From the NCBI RefSeq assembly GCF_043641665.1, contig NC_092203.1, forward strand, positions 3,100,001 to 3,164,000: a stretch of DNA of 64,000 nucleotides, read 5' to 3'. Positions 25,671 to 37,098 of the stretch are shown here, piece by piece (within the stretch, counting starts at the first letter, position 1; every line of letters begins with the position of its first letter). Source of the stretch: Enoplosus armatus. Its lineage: Eukaryota; Chordata; Actinopteri; Centrarchiformes; Enoplosidae. The notes below the pieces were generated by a model. That model saw only the letters and a list, made by a program, of their open reading frames with translations. It did no database searches and was not told the DNA's origin. The position numbers and the translations under genes are program-made.

Positions 25671-27600
25671 CATGCCAGTTGAGCCCTGACCTTCTACAGC
25701 TGACATCCATCATGATATGCTGCCCTCTCTGGTTTGCCCCCTTCACAAGGTTAATGTGGTGGTCGACAAGTATGAATTATACATGGCGGGTGTGTACTTG
25801 AGCCTGAGTATGTGTGTGTGTGCTCTTAACAGACGAGCCACGGTGGAGGGAGAGACCGATCGCAGCTGCTTCTAAATGGAAATACATGCTTATTGCCATG
25901 GCAACCGTGGGATCACATGACCAGGAGGAGTGGAGGCTGAGGGCTGTTAAGATTAGCAGGATGGAGACGTACAGAGAGACGACGCATCTGTTGGGAATCT
26001 TTACGGTTCTTCACAGCAAATGTGTTTCTGTTTGTTTCATGAGCACCGGAAAAAGGTTTCTCTCCTCCTAATGGATTCTGCTGTTGTCCATATCACTTCT
26101 ATTTCCATACAGAGCAGGACGGGCTTTCTGTGTTCCTTCTTGGCTCACAGCGATGCTTTCAGCTCATATACAATATTCATAACAGGCGACTGACCTTTCC
26201 AGAGCTGAAGAGGCCATGACAGAAATCTTACTTTCTTCAAAATAAAGAACATTCTTCCAATAGCCAAGTTTTCTTGATTCTCACTTGAAGCAGCACTTGA
26301 TGCAACAACTCATTAAGATGGATGTTTTTCCAGTAGAAGAGAGGCAGAAGGAGAATCACACTACAGAATCAAAATCAAGCAGAACAGCAATCATGGCTGT
26401 GATCTATGAAGGATCTTTGAAATGATAAATCACAGTTGTGTCTCATTAGAAGCAGAGCTGTTTACTACATCTGAGAATAGGACTGAGTGAATGTATAACA
26501 GTTCCGAAATCAGCATCTCATGAGCGCACGCTTCGCATTCAGATGGTGATGGTGGAAACATGTAATGGCAAATCATTATCAGATCGAATTTTGGATACTT
26601 AGAGACTAAGGCAGGGTAGCAAAGTCATTCCACGTCTCCCCTTGGAGGCTGAAAACTCATCTCTTCACCACCCCTCCTCTCCCTCCCTTCCCACTGAATC
26701 ATCTCCTGTTTCTCCCACACTGTCCCTCCTCGACACACTCTAATTTGCTCTCATTAAAAATAAAATCCCCTCTACCTCTCTCCTTTGCTCTTATTTTTAG
26801 CGCTTCATTCTTATGTGATCATTCTCAGGTTACAGGGATGTTGTCAGGGCGCTCTGGCTGAGAAACACCCATTCTTTCTGAGTTGTCGCTGCTCGTATGT
26901 TGCAGAAATCCCAGCTTACTCCACTTGTGTGCTCACTAAGTTGCTACGACAAACAGGGGCTGAATTATTGAAATGTTGAATGCAAGTGTTCCCAATGCAG
27001 TTCCACTCATATGGCATTAAATCTACATTGGCCAGATGTTTCAGGTAATTACTGAAACTATGTGTTCGTGACCCCTTTTTAAAGATTTACATTTTCAGTA
27101 GGAAAAATGGCTTTGGGCTGAGAGCCACAGACTGCGTAGATTTGATAAGATTTGATAAATAAAAGTCAAAATGTTGCAAAAAGGTTGCAAGAGGTGGCAT
27201 AGTGGATGTATTGATAAAAAGTGCAATAGAAACACAAGGCACACAGATGGCATCTGACTGGAAAATAAAATTTTATGGAAATTCGGTTACATGTTGCACC
27301 TCACTTGAATGGAAACCTCACGAGCATCTTCTTCCTCCCTTGCAATATTCAAAACTCTGTCTAGACCAATTCAGCACAGTCACTACCCATCCAATGATGT
27401 AATGGTCAAAGCTGCAATACACAAGTGTTACGATTACACACATGTATGCAGTCCATGTTGAGTTTGCTCCATGTAAGAAGTGCTTATTATATAACGGTTT
27501 CCCAGCTTAGTGGAAAATGTCCACTTTTCTAGACATAATTTGGTATTTCTTGGTTAGACACCTTCAACAACTTCAAATATACATTTACAACAACACATGT

Positions 27601-27601
<1 letters not shown>

Positions 27602-27635
<34 letters not shown>
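27602..27635. repeat. (CA)n microsatellite beside mgat5 exon 4 donor
   Basis: A 34-base perfect CA run, UG in the mgat5 transcript, starting eight bases inside the intron after coding exon 4. Confidence 0.97.
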
Positions 27636-27637
<2 letters not shown>

Positions 27638-27643
27638 GCTCAC

Positions 27644-27733
27644 CTCGCTGAGGTAGATGAAGAAGGAGCAGGTGGATCCATCCACGCCGTAGTTGGAATA
27701 GCAGGAGTCTGAGCGCCACATCTCCTTCATCCA
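27644..27733 (-). CDS. mgat5: mgat5 coding exon 4: conserved WMKEMWRSD segment
   Basis: Exactly 30 codons (residues 162-191), phase 0 at both ends. It begins WMKEMWRSDSC and ends FFIYLSE, nearly identical to mammalian MGAT5. It carries Cys172 and Cys183; in the human structure Cys172 pairs with Cys338 and Cys183 with Cys145. The acceptor is TCCTCAG and the donor GTGAGC. The donor lies only eight bases from a 34-base UG repeat, which could affect its recognition. Confidence 0.97.
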
Positions 27734-28123
27734 CTGAGGAAGAGGAGGAAAAGGCAAGATTAGGTCTGAGCCCCGCATACATGCTCACCCAGATCCCTGC
27801 TCTCAGCTCACCCAACAGCCCACTGTGAGTTAATAGTAGTCAAATGTATTTTATCAGCAGCTGTTAAGCACCTCGACTCCGGCATTCACACTGACAGCCA
27901 AACAACTGTCATTTGGAGCTTTTTTCATTTTTCATTTTTCATTTTTTTCTAATAATAGGGCTCTTTGGATGGATACAAAAAAGTCAAGTTGATGTTGCAA
28001 TTTACACTGTGGTGTGTGGGCAGGCTGTAATGCTGAGAGAATACATAATGCATGGTTGCAAAATCTATAATACTAGCTGCCTATCTAGTTTTCACTATCC
28101 TCGTGGAGATAGTCCAGGCTGTT

Positions 28124-28190
28124 TTTGTGGCTCAGGGGTTAGCGAGGCAGGATTGTGACTTAAAAGTCATTGGCTTCAATCCCTGGAATC
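28124..28190 (+). repeat. degenerate tRNA-like SINE head
   Basis: TGGCTCAGGGG at 28128-28138 resembles an RNA polymerase III A box and GGCTTCAATCC at 28172-28182 a B box, with tRNA-like spacing. The surrounding wording (GTGACTTAAAAGTCATTGG) is typical of tRNA-derived fish SINEs. It does not fold as an intact tRNA and the 3' tail is unclear. Confidence 0.45.
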
Positions 28191-29310
28191 AAAACGGAAA
28201 ATCTGGGATTTGAGAATAAAAGAGAGACAATTTCCCTTTCATCAAATACATCTGCAAGTCATCCAGTGGAACTTCACAGCGGCCAACAGGAAAAGAGCGA
28301 GGTTGTTCTGGGGTGGCTCCAAAGTGTGAAAGTGTGGAAATAAATCAATGTGAAAGTGAGGCGGAAGAACATGCATCCTTAATATGTTTTCCAAAATAAA
28401 TAATAGTAAGTAAAAATAGTAGAGTACATGTTCCTCCATCTCCTCTCTTCTGATTTGATCCCTAGCGGGCAGATTTCTGTGGCACTGTCGTGATTGACAT
28501 GCCGGGATACATGCAAAGTGAAGGGGCTGTTGAGCCAAGATGTGGACTGACAGCTATCCTGCTTAGTTCATCGGCTCAAGTACATCATGCAGGCTGACTT
28601 ACAGTAACCTAAGGGAGCAGCACGCAGGGAAATATAAAAATCGAGTTTTCAAAGCTATTCATGGAGGGGGGACCTGGCAGATGGGCTTGGATCAGAGGCG
28701 CTGGGATGGTGAAGGCATGGAGATTGCGCTCTGTTTGTTTAAATGGCAACCTAAGAGCTCTGTAAACTGAGAAAATGTCTTTGTCAGATGTTACAAACTG
28801 TGCACTGATAATAAAACTGCTGTGGAATACCAGTTTAGTGAATTTTGATGCCTTTCTGAGAACAGGCTTATGTACAGTATACGTGTGCATGTGTGTTTCT
28901 GTGTGTGTGTGTATAGAGAAAGCTTTGGCATTGCCTAACGCCCAGTTGGAAGTGCTGACAGTATCAGTGGAGGATTGGGAGTGGCTGAGCAGATGGTGTG
29001 TATGATAGGGCCCTATCAGCTCCAGGGAGACCCGCACACACACACACAGAAAAACAGAGATATTGAACCGTAATCGTGCATACATCTGTTTGTGTGTGTG
29101 TGTGCGTATGTTATTTGTGTGTGTGCACCTGTGTCTGTGTGTGAGCTCGCCAGGCCCTCGTTAAACCTGTCTGATGTCTGATTTGCCAGCACTGCATGTA
29201 TGGGGTGGAGTAAAAAGGTAATAAATGATGCAGATTCTGGTTGTTAATCATGTAATCGGATGACAACAATTTCAAGTGTTTTTTGAGATAAAGAGTAAAT
29301 ATGAGTGAAA

Positions 29311-29615
29311 TTAAAGGTTCCCTGTGGAGTTTTTGACCACTAGCAACACGATGGAGCAATGTTTTTGTGAGCAGGTCCCAGGTTTGTTTGTATCACGTGC
29401 TGCCAGCTTCATGCTGTTACACTGATGGACAGTTGGTGGCAGCAATGCAGGGAAGAAGAAGGCTGGCTAGCGGTTTTGCAAATGTTTTATGGAGAAAGGA
29501 AATGCATTTAACATATTTGTTAGCTTTCAAGAATACACACAATGTGTTTTGGTAAGAAACACAGAATGTAAATGCAATTGGTTGTTTATGAGCAAACCCC
29601 ACAGGGTACCTTTAA
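29311..29615. mobile_element. piggyBac-like MITE with TTAA target
   Basis: The left end is TTAAAGGTTCCCTGTGGAG; the right end, read on the other strand, is TTAAAGGTACCCTGTGGGG. About 20 of 22 terminal positions match and both ends carry TTAA, the piggyBac target duplication. The 305-base unit has no transposase and no long open frame, so it is a non-autonomous passenger in an mgat5 intron. Confidence 0.75.
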
Positions 29616-29837
29616 ATAAGACATGAGCCTTGTCGAAAAACAGATTATAGTATAATAATCTCTGTCAATATTATTTACATAAAATTGTAGTTAGAAATCA
29701 TTAAAAATGTATCTTATAAGTGTTGATGTCTTCTTTTACTTTAAAGTCTCGAATATCGATTCACAGCTATTAAAAAGTGTGAGAGACAGACACAGAGAGT
29801 GAGGCGGTCTTTATGTGTGCTTGCATGTGTGACTCAC

Positions 29838-29914
29838 CTTGACCTTGCCCTCGCAGTGAGGGAAACCATCCAAAGACGGCAGCTCACACTTCTCCTGGGC
29901 TCCATTTAGGAGGT
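29838..29914 (-). CDS. mgat5: mgat5 coding exon 3: start of luminal domain
   Basis: A 77-base exon encoding residues 136-161, from the split Asp136 to Lys161. It carries Cys145 and Cys156 in NGAQEKC...GFPHCEGKVK. In human MGAT5 these cysteines pair with 183 and 196, giving the small N-terminal luminal module. The acceptor is CTCCAG and the donor GTGAGT. The exon leaves the frame at a codon boundary, matching the phase 0 start of the next exon. Confidence 0.96.
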
Positions 29915-30082
29915 CTGGAGGGAGAGAGAGAAAATCAATAAGGTCAAGTCGGTTGGCTCCAAAGTTCTTTAACTGTCTGTAGCTTTAACAGCATGTATCA
30001 TCCTCACACTGGAGATGATGCAGATGCAAACTTTTAAAGAACACACATTTCTACAAAGCCAGAGGTTTGAAGAGGAAGAAGA

Positions 30083-30083
<1 letters not shown>

Positions 30084-30127
<44 letters not shown>
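30084..30127. repeat. (TG)n microsatellite
   Basis: A perfect 44-base TG run followed by a G-rich stretch. Confidence 0.97.
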
Positions 30128-30128
<1 letters not shown>

Positions 30129-31268
30129 AGGGGGGGACTTTCTATATATCATGTTAGAGTAAGAGTTATAGACCACTGTGAGCCAACAGGGCGCCATCAC
30201 CAGTAACAAGACATAAGTATGTGGGTCACTAAACTACAAGCAGCTCTATGTGAGCGTGTTGGAATCATTCACAACAGATACAGCTGAGTCACACATTCAT
30301 CTTTCCAGCCCTGACCCTGTACCCAAGATTTCTTTGTTCTCTTTGTTGACTAATTCACTATTAGACTAACCAAGCTTTCCTAGTTGACTAATCAAGGTTA
30401 TAACCTCAAAAAAGTTTATGAGATCAAACCCCGTTTTTGATACTAGTTAAAAAACTTGCCTCCCTATGCATGTTGTATTCACAGGAAACCCTCCAAACCC
30501 CCACTGTTTGTAATTGTATCTTATCACTAAAAACGTTAATGCTAATACAAACCGAACATTTCCTGCTGCTGTTTCACATTAAAAGTGTTCAACTGGCTTT
30601 TATTGTGAAGCAGTCACAGGACGCACAATGTATTTGTCAGTGAGGTTAGAGCTGACAGTGATCGTTCATCACAAGTTAACATTATACCTGCTAAACACCA
30701 GCACGTTGCATTGTCATTGTGAGCATGTGAGCAGCCTTGCAGAGCTGTTAGCGTGGCTGAGGAGTCTTGTTCTACGGTCTCTGGTACACTCTCAGCACTT
30801 CAGGCCACTGACAGCTGGAGACTGCCCATTACTCTGTGGTCAGGGATGACTGTCAGCCAACAGGATCACCTTTGGCTTGGTAATCTGAACTCCATGACAA
30901 CGGAAACCACAAAGAGCTGAGAGCTGGGTCAGTCAGGTCCACAGTGATGCAGTGATGATTTTTTTTTTTTCAGAACAGTTTTCTTTCTCCAAAAAAGAAA
31001 ATTCATGCTTCTGCAATGGGGGGCACTCCACATTTATTTTACACCAGGAAGTCCATATAACTGTAGTAACAGTCATGGCTTGCATGCAGGCTTCCCTTCC
31101 ATATAATCACCTTTTTGATGTCCCCATTCAGAGACGTTAACGTCATCACCACTGACCTTTATAGCCAGAACATAAATTATGCATTATGCTAGGTTGTGCA
31201 GTGAATAGATAAAAGCTGAAACCAAAGGCAAACACCAGAATAAGTTTGTGGGTGGTGTTTTAGGAGGC

Positions 31269-31270
<2 letters not shown>

Positions 31271-31311
<41 letters not shown>

Positions 31312-31360
31312 CAGCTAATCAGCGGCTCCAGCACTGGGTCAGGGTTGGGGGGGGGGGGGG
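31271..31360. repeat. (TG)n and G-run cluster
   Basis: TG tract at 31271-31309 and a run of 14 G at 31347-31360 only 37 bases later. Confidence 0.95.
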
Positions 31361-32603
31361 TGGAGGGTGCAGCAGAGGCCCCTACATCATGTTCATCGTT
31401 GATTCAGTTTATTTGCACCAGCAAGCTGCTGCAGTAAACACATACTCTACTGGTAAACGTTGTCTTCTCTCTCTTCCTCTTTCTGTGCTGCTCTATCGCC
31501 TACATTAGTGTGGAAAACATATTTCACTGACACTCCCTGGCTCGCTCTCTCACCAGCGAGTATCAGGGAAGAATGAGGGATAAAAGAGAGGCGATGACAT
31601 GCCACAGAGAGCTCCAACTAAAAACATCACCGGTTAGGCGGAAAGCAACCAAACACAGGTTTCCATCCACTGCTTCAGTCACCATCTGGGAACGGAGGAG
31701 TGGAGATATTGAGTCTATGTATGCTTGTCAACATCTCCTCACTGTGGGAAGGATCAATGCCGTTAGCAAGTTTCTCAAGTGATTTAAGTATCCCAGAAAT
31801 ATAACTGTTGTCACTAAGCATGAGCTAGAGTAAATTGGTCTGGTTTCTAGCTACAGATGAAGTAAAGATTAGACAATTAAGCCCTGGTGAAACACAGGGG
31901 TGGACTTTCTTGATTGCTGTATGTGTTTTGTCCACCTAGTGCTGCTCTCCTTTACCACAGCTGGGATCCACAATTTCCTTTTCTTTCAAATTCTATTCTT
32001 CTTGTCCCATGTTGTTGTTTTTGTCGTCCTTTGTTCTTATTGCCTTTGTGTCCTCCGTTTTCTGCAAATCCCTTTCCTTTACTGAAAGTGCTGCCTGAAG
32101 AGACCTGACTAGTTGTTTGGTAAAGTGCCATAAGTGCAGAGTGCGCTGCTGTTATCTCATCCTTCAGATAGCCAGTCATCCAGTCAGTCGGCCACACAAT
32201 CAACCAGGCAGCCTGTCATTCACTCTGTCAGTCAGCCAGTCAGCCAGCGAGCGCCAAAGTCACCAGGCAAATATTCTCCTAGCTTTAATCAAGCAGAAGA
32301 AGCTGCTGCCAAGCAGCAGCTAAATATAGCTCCCTTCATAATCAAACACAGCAGAGGTGGTGCTGTTTCAAAGGGGGCCGATTCCTCGTCGTTCACCTCC
32401 ATCGCAACAAGGATGCATATCAATCCAGCCAAACGCTTTACCTGCCCTTTTCACTTCATATCCTTTTACATTCAGTTTCGACAAAGTAACGCATCCAATC
32501 AGTGGCTGCCATGCAAGACATGGTTAAAGTAACACACTCTGGCAGAGCGTCAGGGAGCATTAGCAGAGCTTTTACTGACCAGGAAATTCACAGGTACACA
32601 TAG

Positions 32604-32955
32604 GCCCTGTTTACACCTGGTATTAACATGAGTGTTGGGTGATCCGATCACAAGTGGACGGCTCCCATATGAAGTGACTTCTTCTTCTTGTTTTGCACTT
32701 GAATATGATGTGCGAATGAGTACGTCCTTTGCTTACGCAGAGGGCATCAGTTGAGTAGGCGGTCCTTCAATGTGGCCCAGGACACATTCACATACACTCT
32801 GCTCAAAGAATGTGGCCAGATGCGGCCCAGACCACCTCAGAATGTGGTGTGAACGATCAGATCTCAATGCATCCGTCCTCAATGCGTCTTGGGTGTATTC
32901 ACACCTGTACTTAGAGGTGTCCACTTGTGATTAGATCACCCAAGACGCACGTTAA
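32604..32955. mobile_element. non-autonomous DNA transposon with long inverted repeats
   Basis: Arms at 32623-32659 and 32919-32955 are inverted copies of each other, with 32 of 37 positions matching; the core is GGGTGATC...ATCACAAGTGGAC. The left side extends into GGCCCTGTTTACACCTGGTA, which I recall as the outer end of a widespread fish MITE. The matching outer end is missing on the right, so the right terminus appears truncated. There is no coding capacity inside. Confidence 0.65.
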
Positions 32956-34420
32956 CGACGGCGACGATGTGAGGTGATAAGCAAAGCACAATACCACACC
33001 TGTCTGACAAACACAGTAATGAAGAAACTAAGGCAGAGAAACTCCAACAGTACATAGAGCTAAAATGACAAACCTTCAAATAGTATTTGAACAACAGTTC
33101 ACAAAGCGCTTTTTCAATAAAAGCAGAGAACAAAGAGGTTCATTTGTAACAGATAAAAACGAGACCACGCCAACAGGAATAATTACATAAACAGAGGGTG
33201 AACAGCATATACAAGTTAAAATAATGAGGTAAAAGACGCATTAAGAAATGAACAGAGACCCAGAGGCAGAAAACAGATGAGATCATTCAAAGTTGCGTAA
33301 GACGTTTAAGAGCCTCTCACAGTACTGAGGTCACCATTAGCCAGTTCCTAGCACACACTGTTAGCCATCTGATAGCCCTTAAATAGCATGATCGCTGAAC
33401 AATAAGTAATATTACACACACAAGGTTATTTTTCCCGCTCCCTCCCAGTGTGTGTTTGTCCAAATCCATGAGGTAATCTGACATTTGACAACTCCAGAAT
33501 TGGTTAGAGGACATCTGGTTTATGTTATTCTCTGTACTTCTTTGGGTCTCTTTTTCCCCTCCATCTCTAAACTAAAAACCTTCCCTCAAATAACACGAAA
33601 TCTGCCAAGGCCCGGCTTCAATGACACAGTTTGGTGAGTGGAAACCAAATAAGTGTGACACTGACTCAATCTGTTGGCACACAAGAGAAGGGTTACGGGA
33701 GTTTTGTGACAATTACGCTACAAGTTCCCGACAATAAAGTTTTGTTAACAAAGACGCCTCAGCAGTGAACAAACGCTATTTGAAGTAAATGAAATTTGAT
33801 GAAAGCTTGAAAAACATAAATATGAAAGGGTGAAAAGTGCAGCTTTCCTCGTCTGTGTCCTCTGATCCACCGGCTTAGAAACACTAATTTTAGATGCACT
33901 TTGCAAGAAGAAGTAGAGGTATCAGTGTGTGAGTTTGTGTGTGTTTTGTTTGTGTGTGTGTGAATCTCTGCAGCTCATCAATTAGACAGGAAGCAGGCTG
34001 GCTGATGGACGGTGTGCTCTCAGCTATAGAGCGTCAACAGCTGTGCAGGTGGAGAGGAGTCGGGGGGGATGAGGGCCCTGTATCACAAAGCAAGTTCAAC
34101 TTGGTCAGACTCTCTTGGGGTATCTGGCTTCACTGAGGCCAACACTGGCAGTCCTGCATAACAGGTATCACAAAGCTTGTGATAGCTCAGTTTTCCAGTT
34201 CTGCCATGAGCCAAAATAATAACACCTCTAATATAGAAAGAGAAAATGTAAGTCTGATTACTATCCACATGTCTCACTTCGTCATACAGACCCCAGATGA
34301 AACGATCCCCCCCCCCATACCCTTAAAAAAAATGTTCTGACCGCTAGCAAGCTCTCTCCTCTACTGACTCACTCTCGACTATCCTCATGAACCTAAACAA
34401 ACCAACCTCACACCAGATAA

Positions 34421-34437
34421 CCCCCCCCCCCCCCCCC
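34421..34437. repeat. C17 homopolymer run
   Basis: Seventeen consecutive C. The length is likely to be polymorphic or inaccurately sequenced. Confidence 0.9.
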
Positions 34438-36955
34438 TGCTTTTGCTTAAGGTGTGCGTATTTTTTCTGTTGTGTTAGTGTCTAATTGCTGTCAGGGTAG
34501 TGGGAGGGGGGAGGGGATTGTTATATGTCAAACCTTTGTCAACTGTTGTTATCTCTTATCTTGTCATTTCCACGAAAACAATATAACAAAGTCCAAATGA
34601 AAAAAAAAAAATGCTTTGAATTACTTCCTTGTCACTTTTATCACCTCATCTGAGGGGAGAAGAACATGAAAATAGCTCATATTTGAGAGGCACTGGAGAT
34701 AAAATGACGATGATGTCACATTGCTAAACTCACTTCGGCCCTAGCCGTTTCCCATATACTACGTGTGTGTGGTGGGATGTCATTGTACACGTCTCATGAA
34801 ACCTCCGAACCTTATATTACCCAGAACCCACTGGAAACCCACTTGTCTGGGCCCCCGGCACCTGAAGGCACACAGCGGGGTAACACACACCAGAGGGACT
34901 TCCCAGCGTGAGAGGCACGTGTTTGGAGCTGGTCAAAACACATGTCTCGCACTGCCTCTGGTCCACACAAGTGTTCCACAGTCAAAAAAACAAATCCAAA
35001 TTTCCCCAAGTAACCCCCGCTCTCCGGCCCACGTTGAGTTTCCTCTTTCTCTCCCCTCCTCTGCTGCAGAGAGCAAAAGCGCCTGGCTGCAATCAATCCC
35101 TCTTTTGTGCTCGAGCAATCTGATCGGCCCACTGTTCTCTCCCAAAATATCCGAGGGGAAGATTCGGATTTTGCACCAAGAGCGGCGCAAGGACACGAGT
35201 CGGCCAGAAAGCCTTGATTAGCTCTCATCATCGCAGAGCCATGACTAATGTTCCACTGTTGATTTGGACAAATGGTGGAAAGCTGCGGGTCGAGGCTGCG
35301 AGACACACTGGACTTTTGAGTGTTGTGTCACCAAAGAACTTGTTGTTGTGATGAGAGGGAAATTAAACCGAGAACAGGCAAGAGTGTCTCTGAACTAAAA
35401 ACGGCTACACACAGGTTTCATAGAAACTATTCATTTCCTCTGAAATTAAGGAAACATTTTCGGCCGCCTGCCAGCCGTATGCATTTCCTGTAAACGGCGT
35501 AATGAGTAAATGCTCAGCCTGCTTTAGTTTAACTCACGGGCACTGCAGTGGAGCTGAAAATATTCTGCGTGTTGTCATTAGCGAAGCAGCCTGAGAGCCA
35601 CAGAGCTGCATAATTCAGAACCAAAAAAAGAAGTGATCTCACTTTCCAGTTTTTAGCTCCCTGTTCAGTGTGAATACATGTGTGAGCCTATAACACATCT
35701 ATGAGCAAGTGTGTGAGATTATACACTCGTCAGTCATTGTGTGCAAATGCATCTTTGCATTTTGCATCTGCGGCTCCATCCTCTGATTTGGATCCCATCA
35801 CTGTTGCCTGAAGTAAAATGATCTGCAGTGAATGTAAGATGAGGCTGGAGGTGCTGTGGATGTTTGTGCATATTACATACACGTGTGAGTGTTTGCGTGT
35901 GGATTAAAAACAAAACAAAACAAAAAATGCCGGGGGAAATGGCTGGTATTTGCTAGAAGGAGGCAATGCAGATCATATTCCTATAGGGCCGGCTGTGGCT
36001 TTAACCGGCACAACAACAATACTGGCACGGAGCAAGAGGAGACAACAGAAGAAAAGAGGATGCAGAGGGAGATGGAGTTGAGCATACAAAGAGAAGCAGA
36101 GCCATACAGCATGCAGAAAGGAGCCAGAGAAGGGAGACACAGAATACAATGAGAAACAGTGCATGGGCGAAAAAATTGTATATATTCTTATTTCCTTTGC
36201 TTTGGAAATACTGTGGATTCAAAGGCCAGGGTGCACACCATAGCTCTATTTAAAAGCCTGACTTTCCATGTCAGAAACACACCCCGAAACTGCACAATAT
36301 TTCTGAAATTTCATACTCATTCCTGCAAAACAGTCCCTGAATTGAACAAAGGGAGGGAGGGAAAACATTAGTCAAGAGTGAGACGGAGACAGACAGTGAA
36401 AAAGTGGGGTGCACGTGTCCCAGCCAGTGGTGTGTTAGCCCCAGATGTTCCATCCCATCCCACCCCTGCCTCCTCCATCAGCCGCAAACCTCAAGAGGGA
36501 CGAGCCTGCCTGTGGGGAAGGGAGAGGGAAGAGAGAGAAAGTGTTTGTGTGGATGTGGTGGGAAAGGGCCCTGGTGTATGGATACACAGGTATATCTATG
36601 TTTTCGTGGTATGGCCTTCTCTCACTTGTGATTTGACTAATTAAAACTGATTTACAGATGAAATTTCTCGTTTGGCTGCAGCTAGCTCTGACCTTTTGTT
36701 TCAGGGAACAACACCGCAGTATCAACGCTAATAATCTTTATTTCATAGACAGACAGAGCTAATGGAGGATTTCAGTTCAATGATAGACGAAACACACGCC
36801 GTCAGAAAATCATTACAGGTAAGATGAGACAAGGGCCAGTGTCACTTTTCACAGACTGCAACCTCGGCACATCATGAATCACAGCTACTGAATAATCAAT
36901 GTATATGCTGTTTTTATTTTTTTTTGAAGAGTCCAAGGTGATGTCAGCAAATTTA

Positions 36956-37098
36956 TTGACCAACCAACAGTCCAAATTTAATGTTGTCAGTTAACTATCA
37001 CAGAAGACAGGAAATGCTCACATGTGAGAAGCTGAAACTAGTGGATTTCTGAAATGAGTTAAATAATTCATGGACTATATAATCGTTCCAGCTCGAGC
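36956..37098 (+). repeat. dispersed repeat family R1, copy 1
   Basis: Blocks ACCAACCAACAGTCCAAATT, GTCAGTTAACTATCACAG, GGAAATGCTCACATGTGAG, AAGCTGAAACTAGTGG and ATAATCGTTCCAGCTCGAG match the family order. The 3' part is shorter than in copy 2. Confidence 0.7.

Larger units (their letters stand above)
24411..27643 (-). other. mgat5 intron between coding exons 4 and 5
   Basis: A phase 0 intron of 3.2 kb. It holds (CA)n at 27602-27635, right after the donor, a complex CA/CG-interrupted tract at 25544-25670, and (CA)n at 24480-24523. Open frames over these tracts are poly-His/Thr or poly-Val/Cys artefacts. No coding exon was recognised. Confidence 0.7.
27734..29837 (-). other. mgat5 intron between coding exons 3 and 4
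   Basis: A phase 0 intron of 2.1 kb. It contains the piggyBac-like MITE at 29311-29615, a tRNA-like SINE head at about 28124-28190, and short (TG)n patches at 28886-28912 and 29089-29143. Nothing coding was recognised; the 158-codon open frame at 28609-29085 runs through simple sequence. Confidence 0.65.

Noticed and set aside
28609..29085. 158-codon minus-strand frame in the intron after exon 3
   Set aside because: It runs through TG-rich simple sequence, has no homology I recognise and is not bordered by good splice sites.
34763..35306. Overlapping open frames of 152 and 164 codons on opposite strands
   Set aside because: Neither has a recognisable domain, signal peptide or splice context, and both fall in a GC-richer intronic patch where chance frames are longer.
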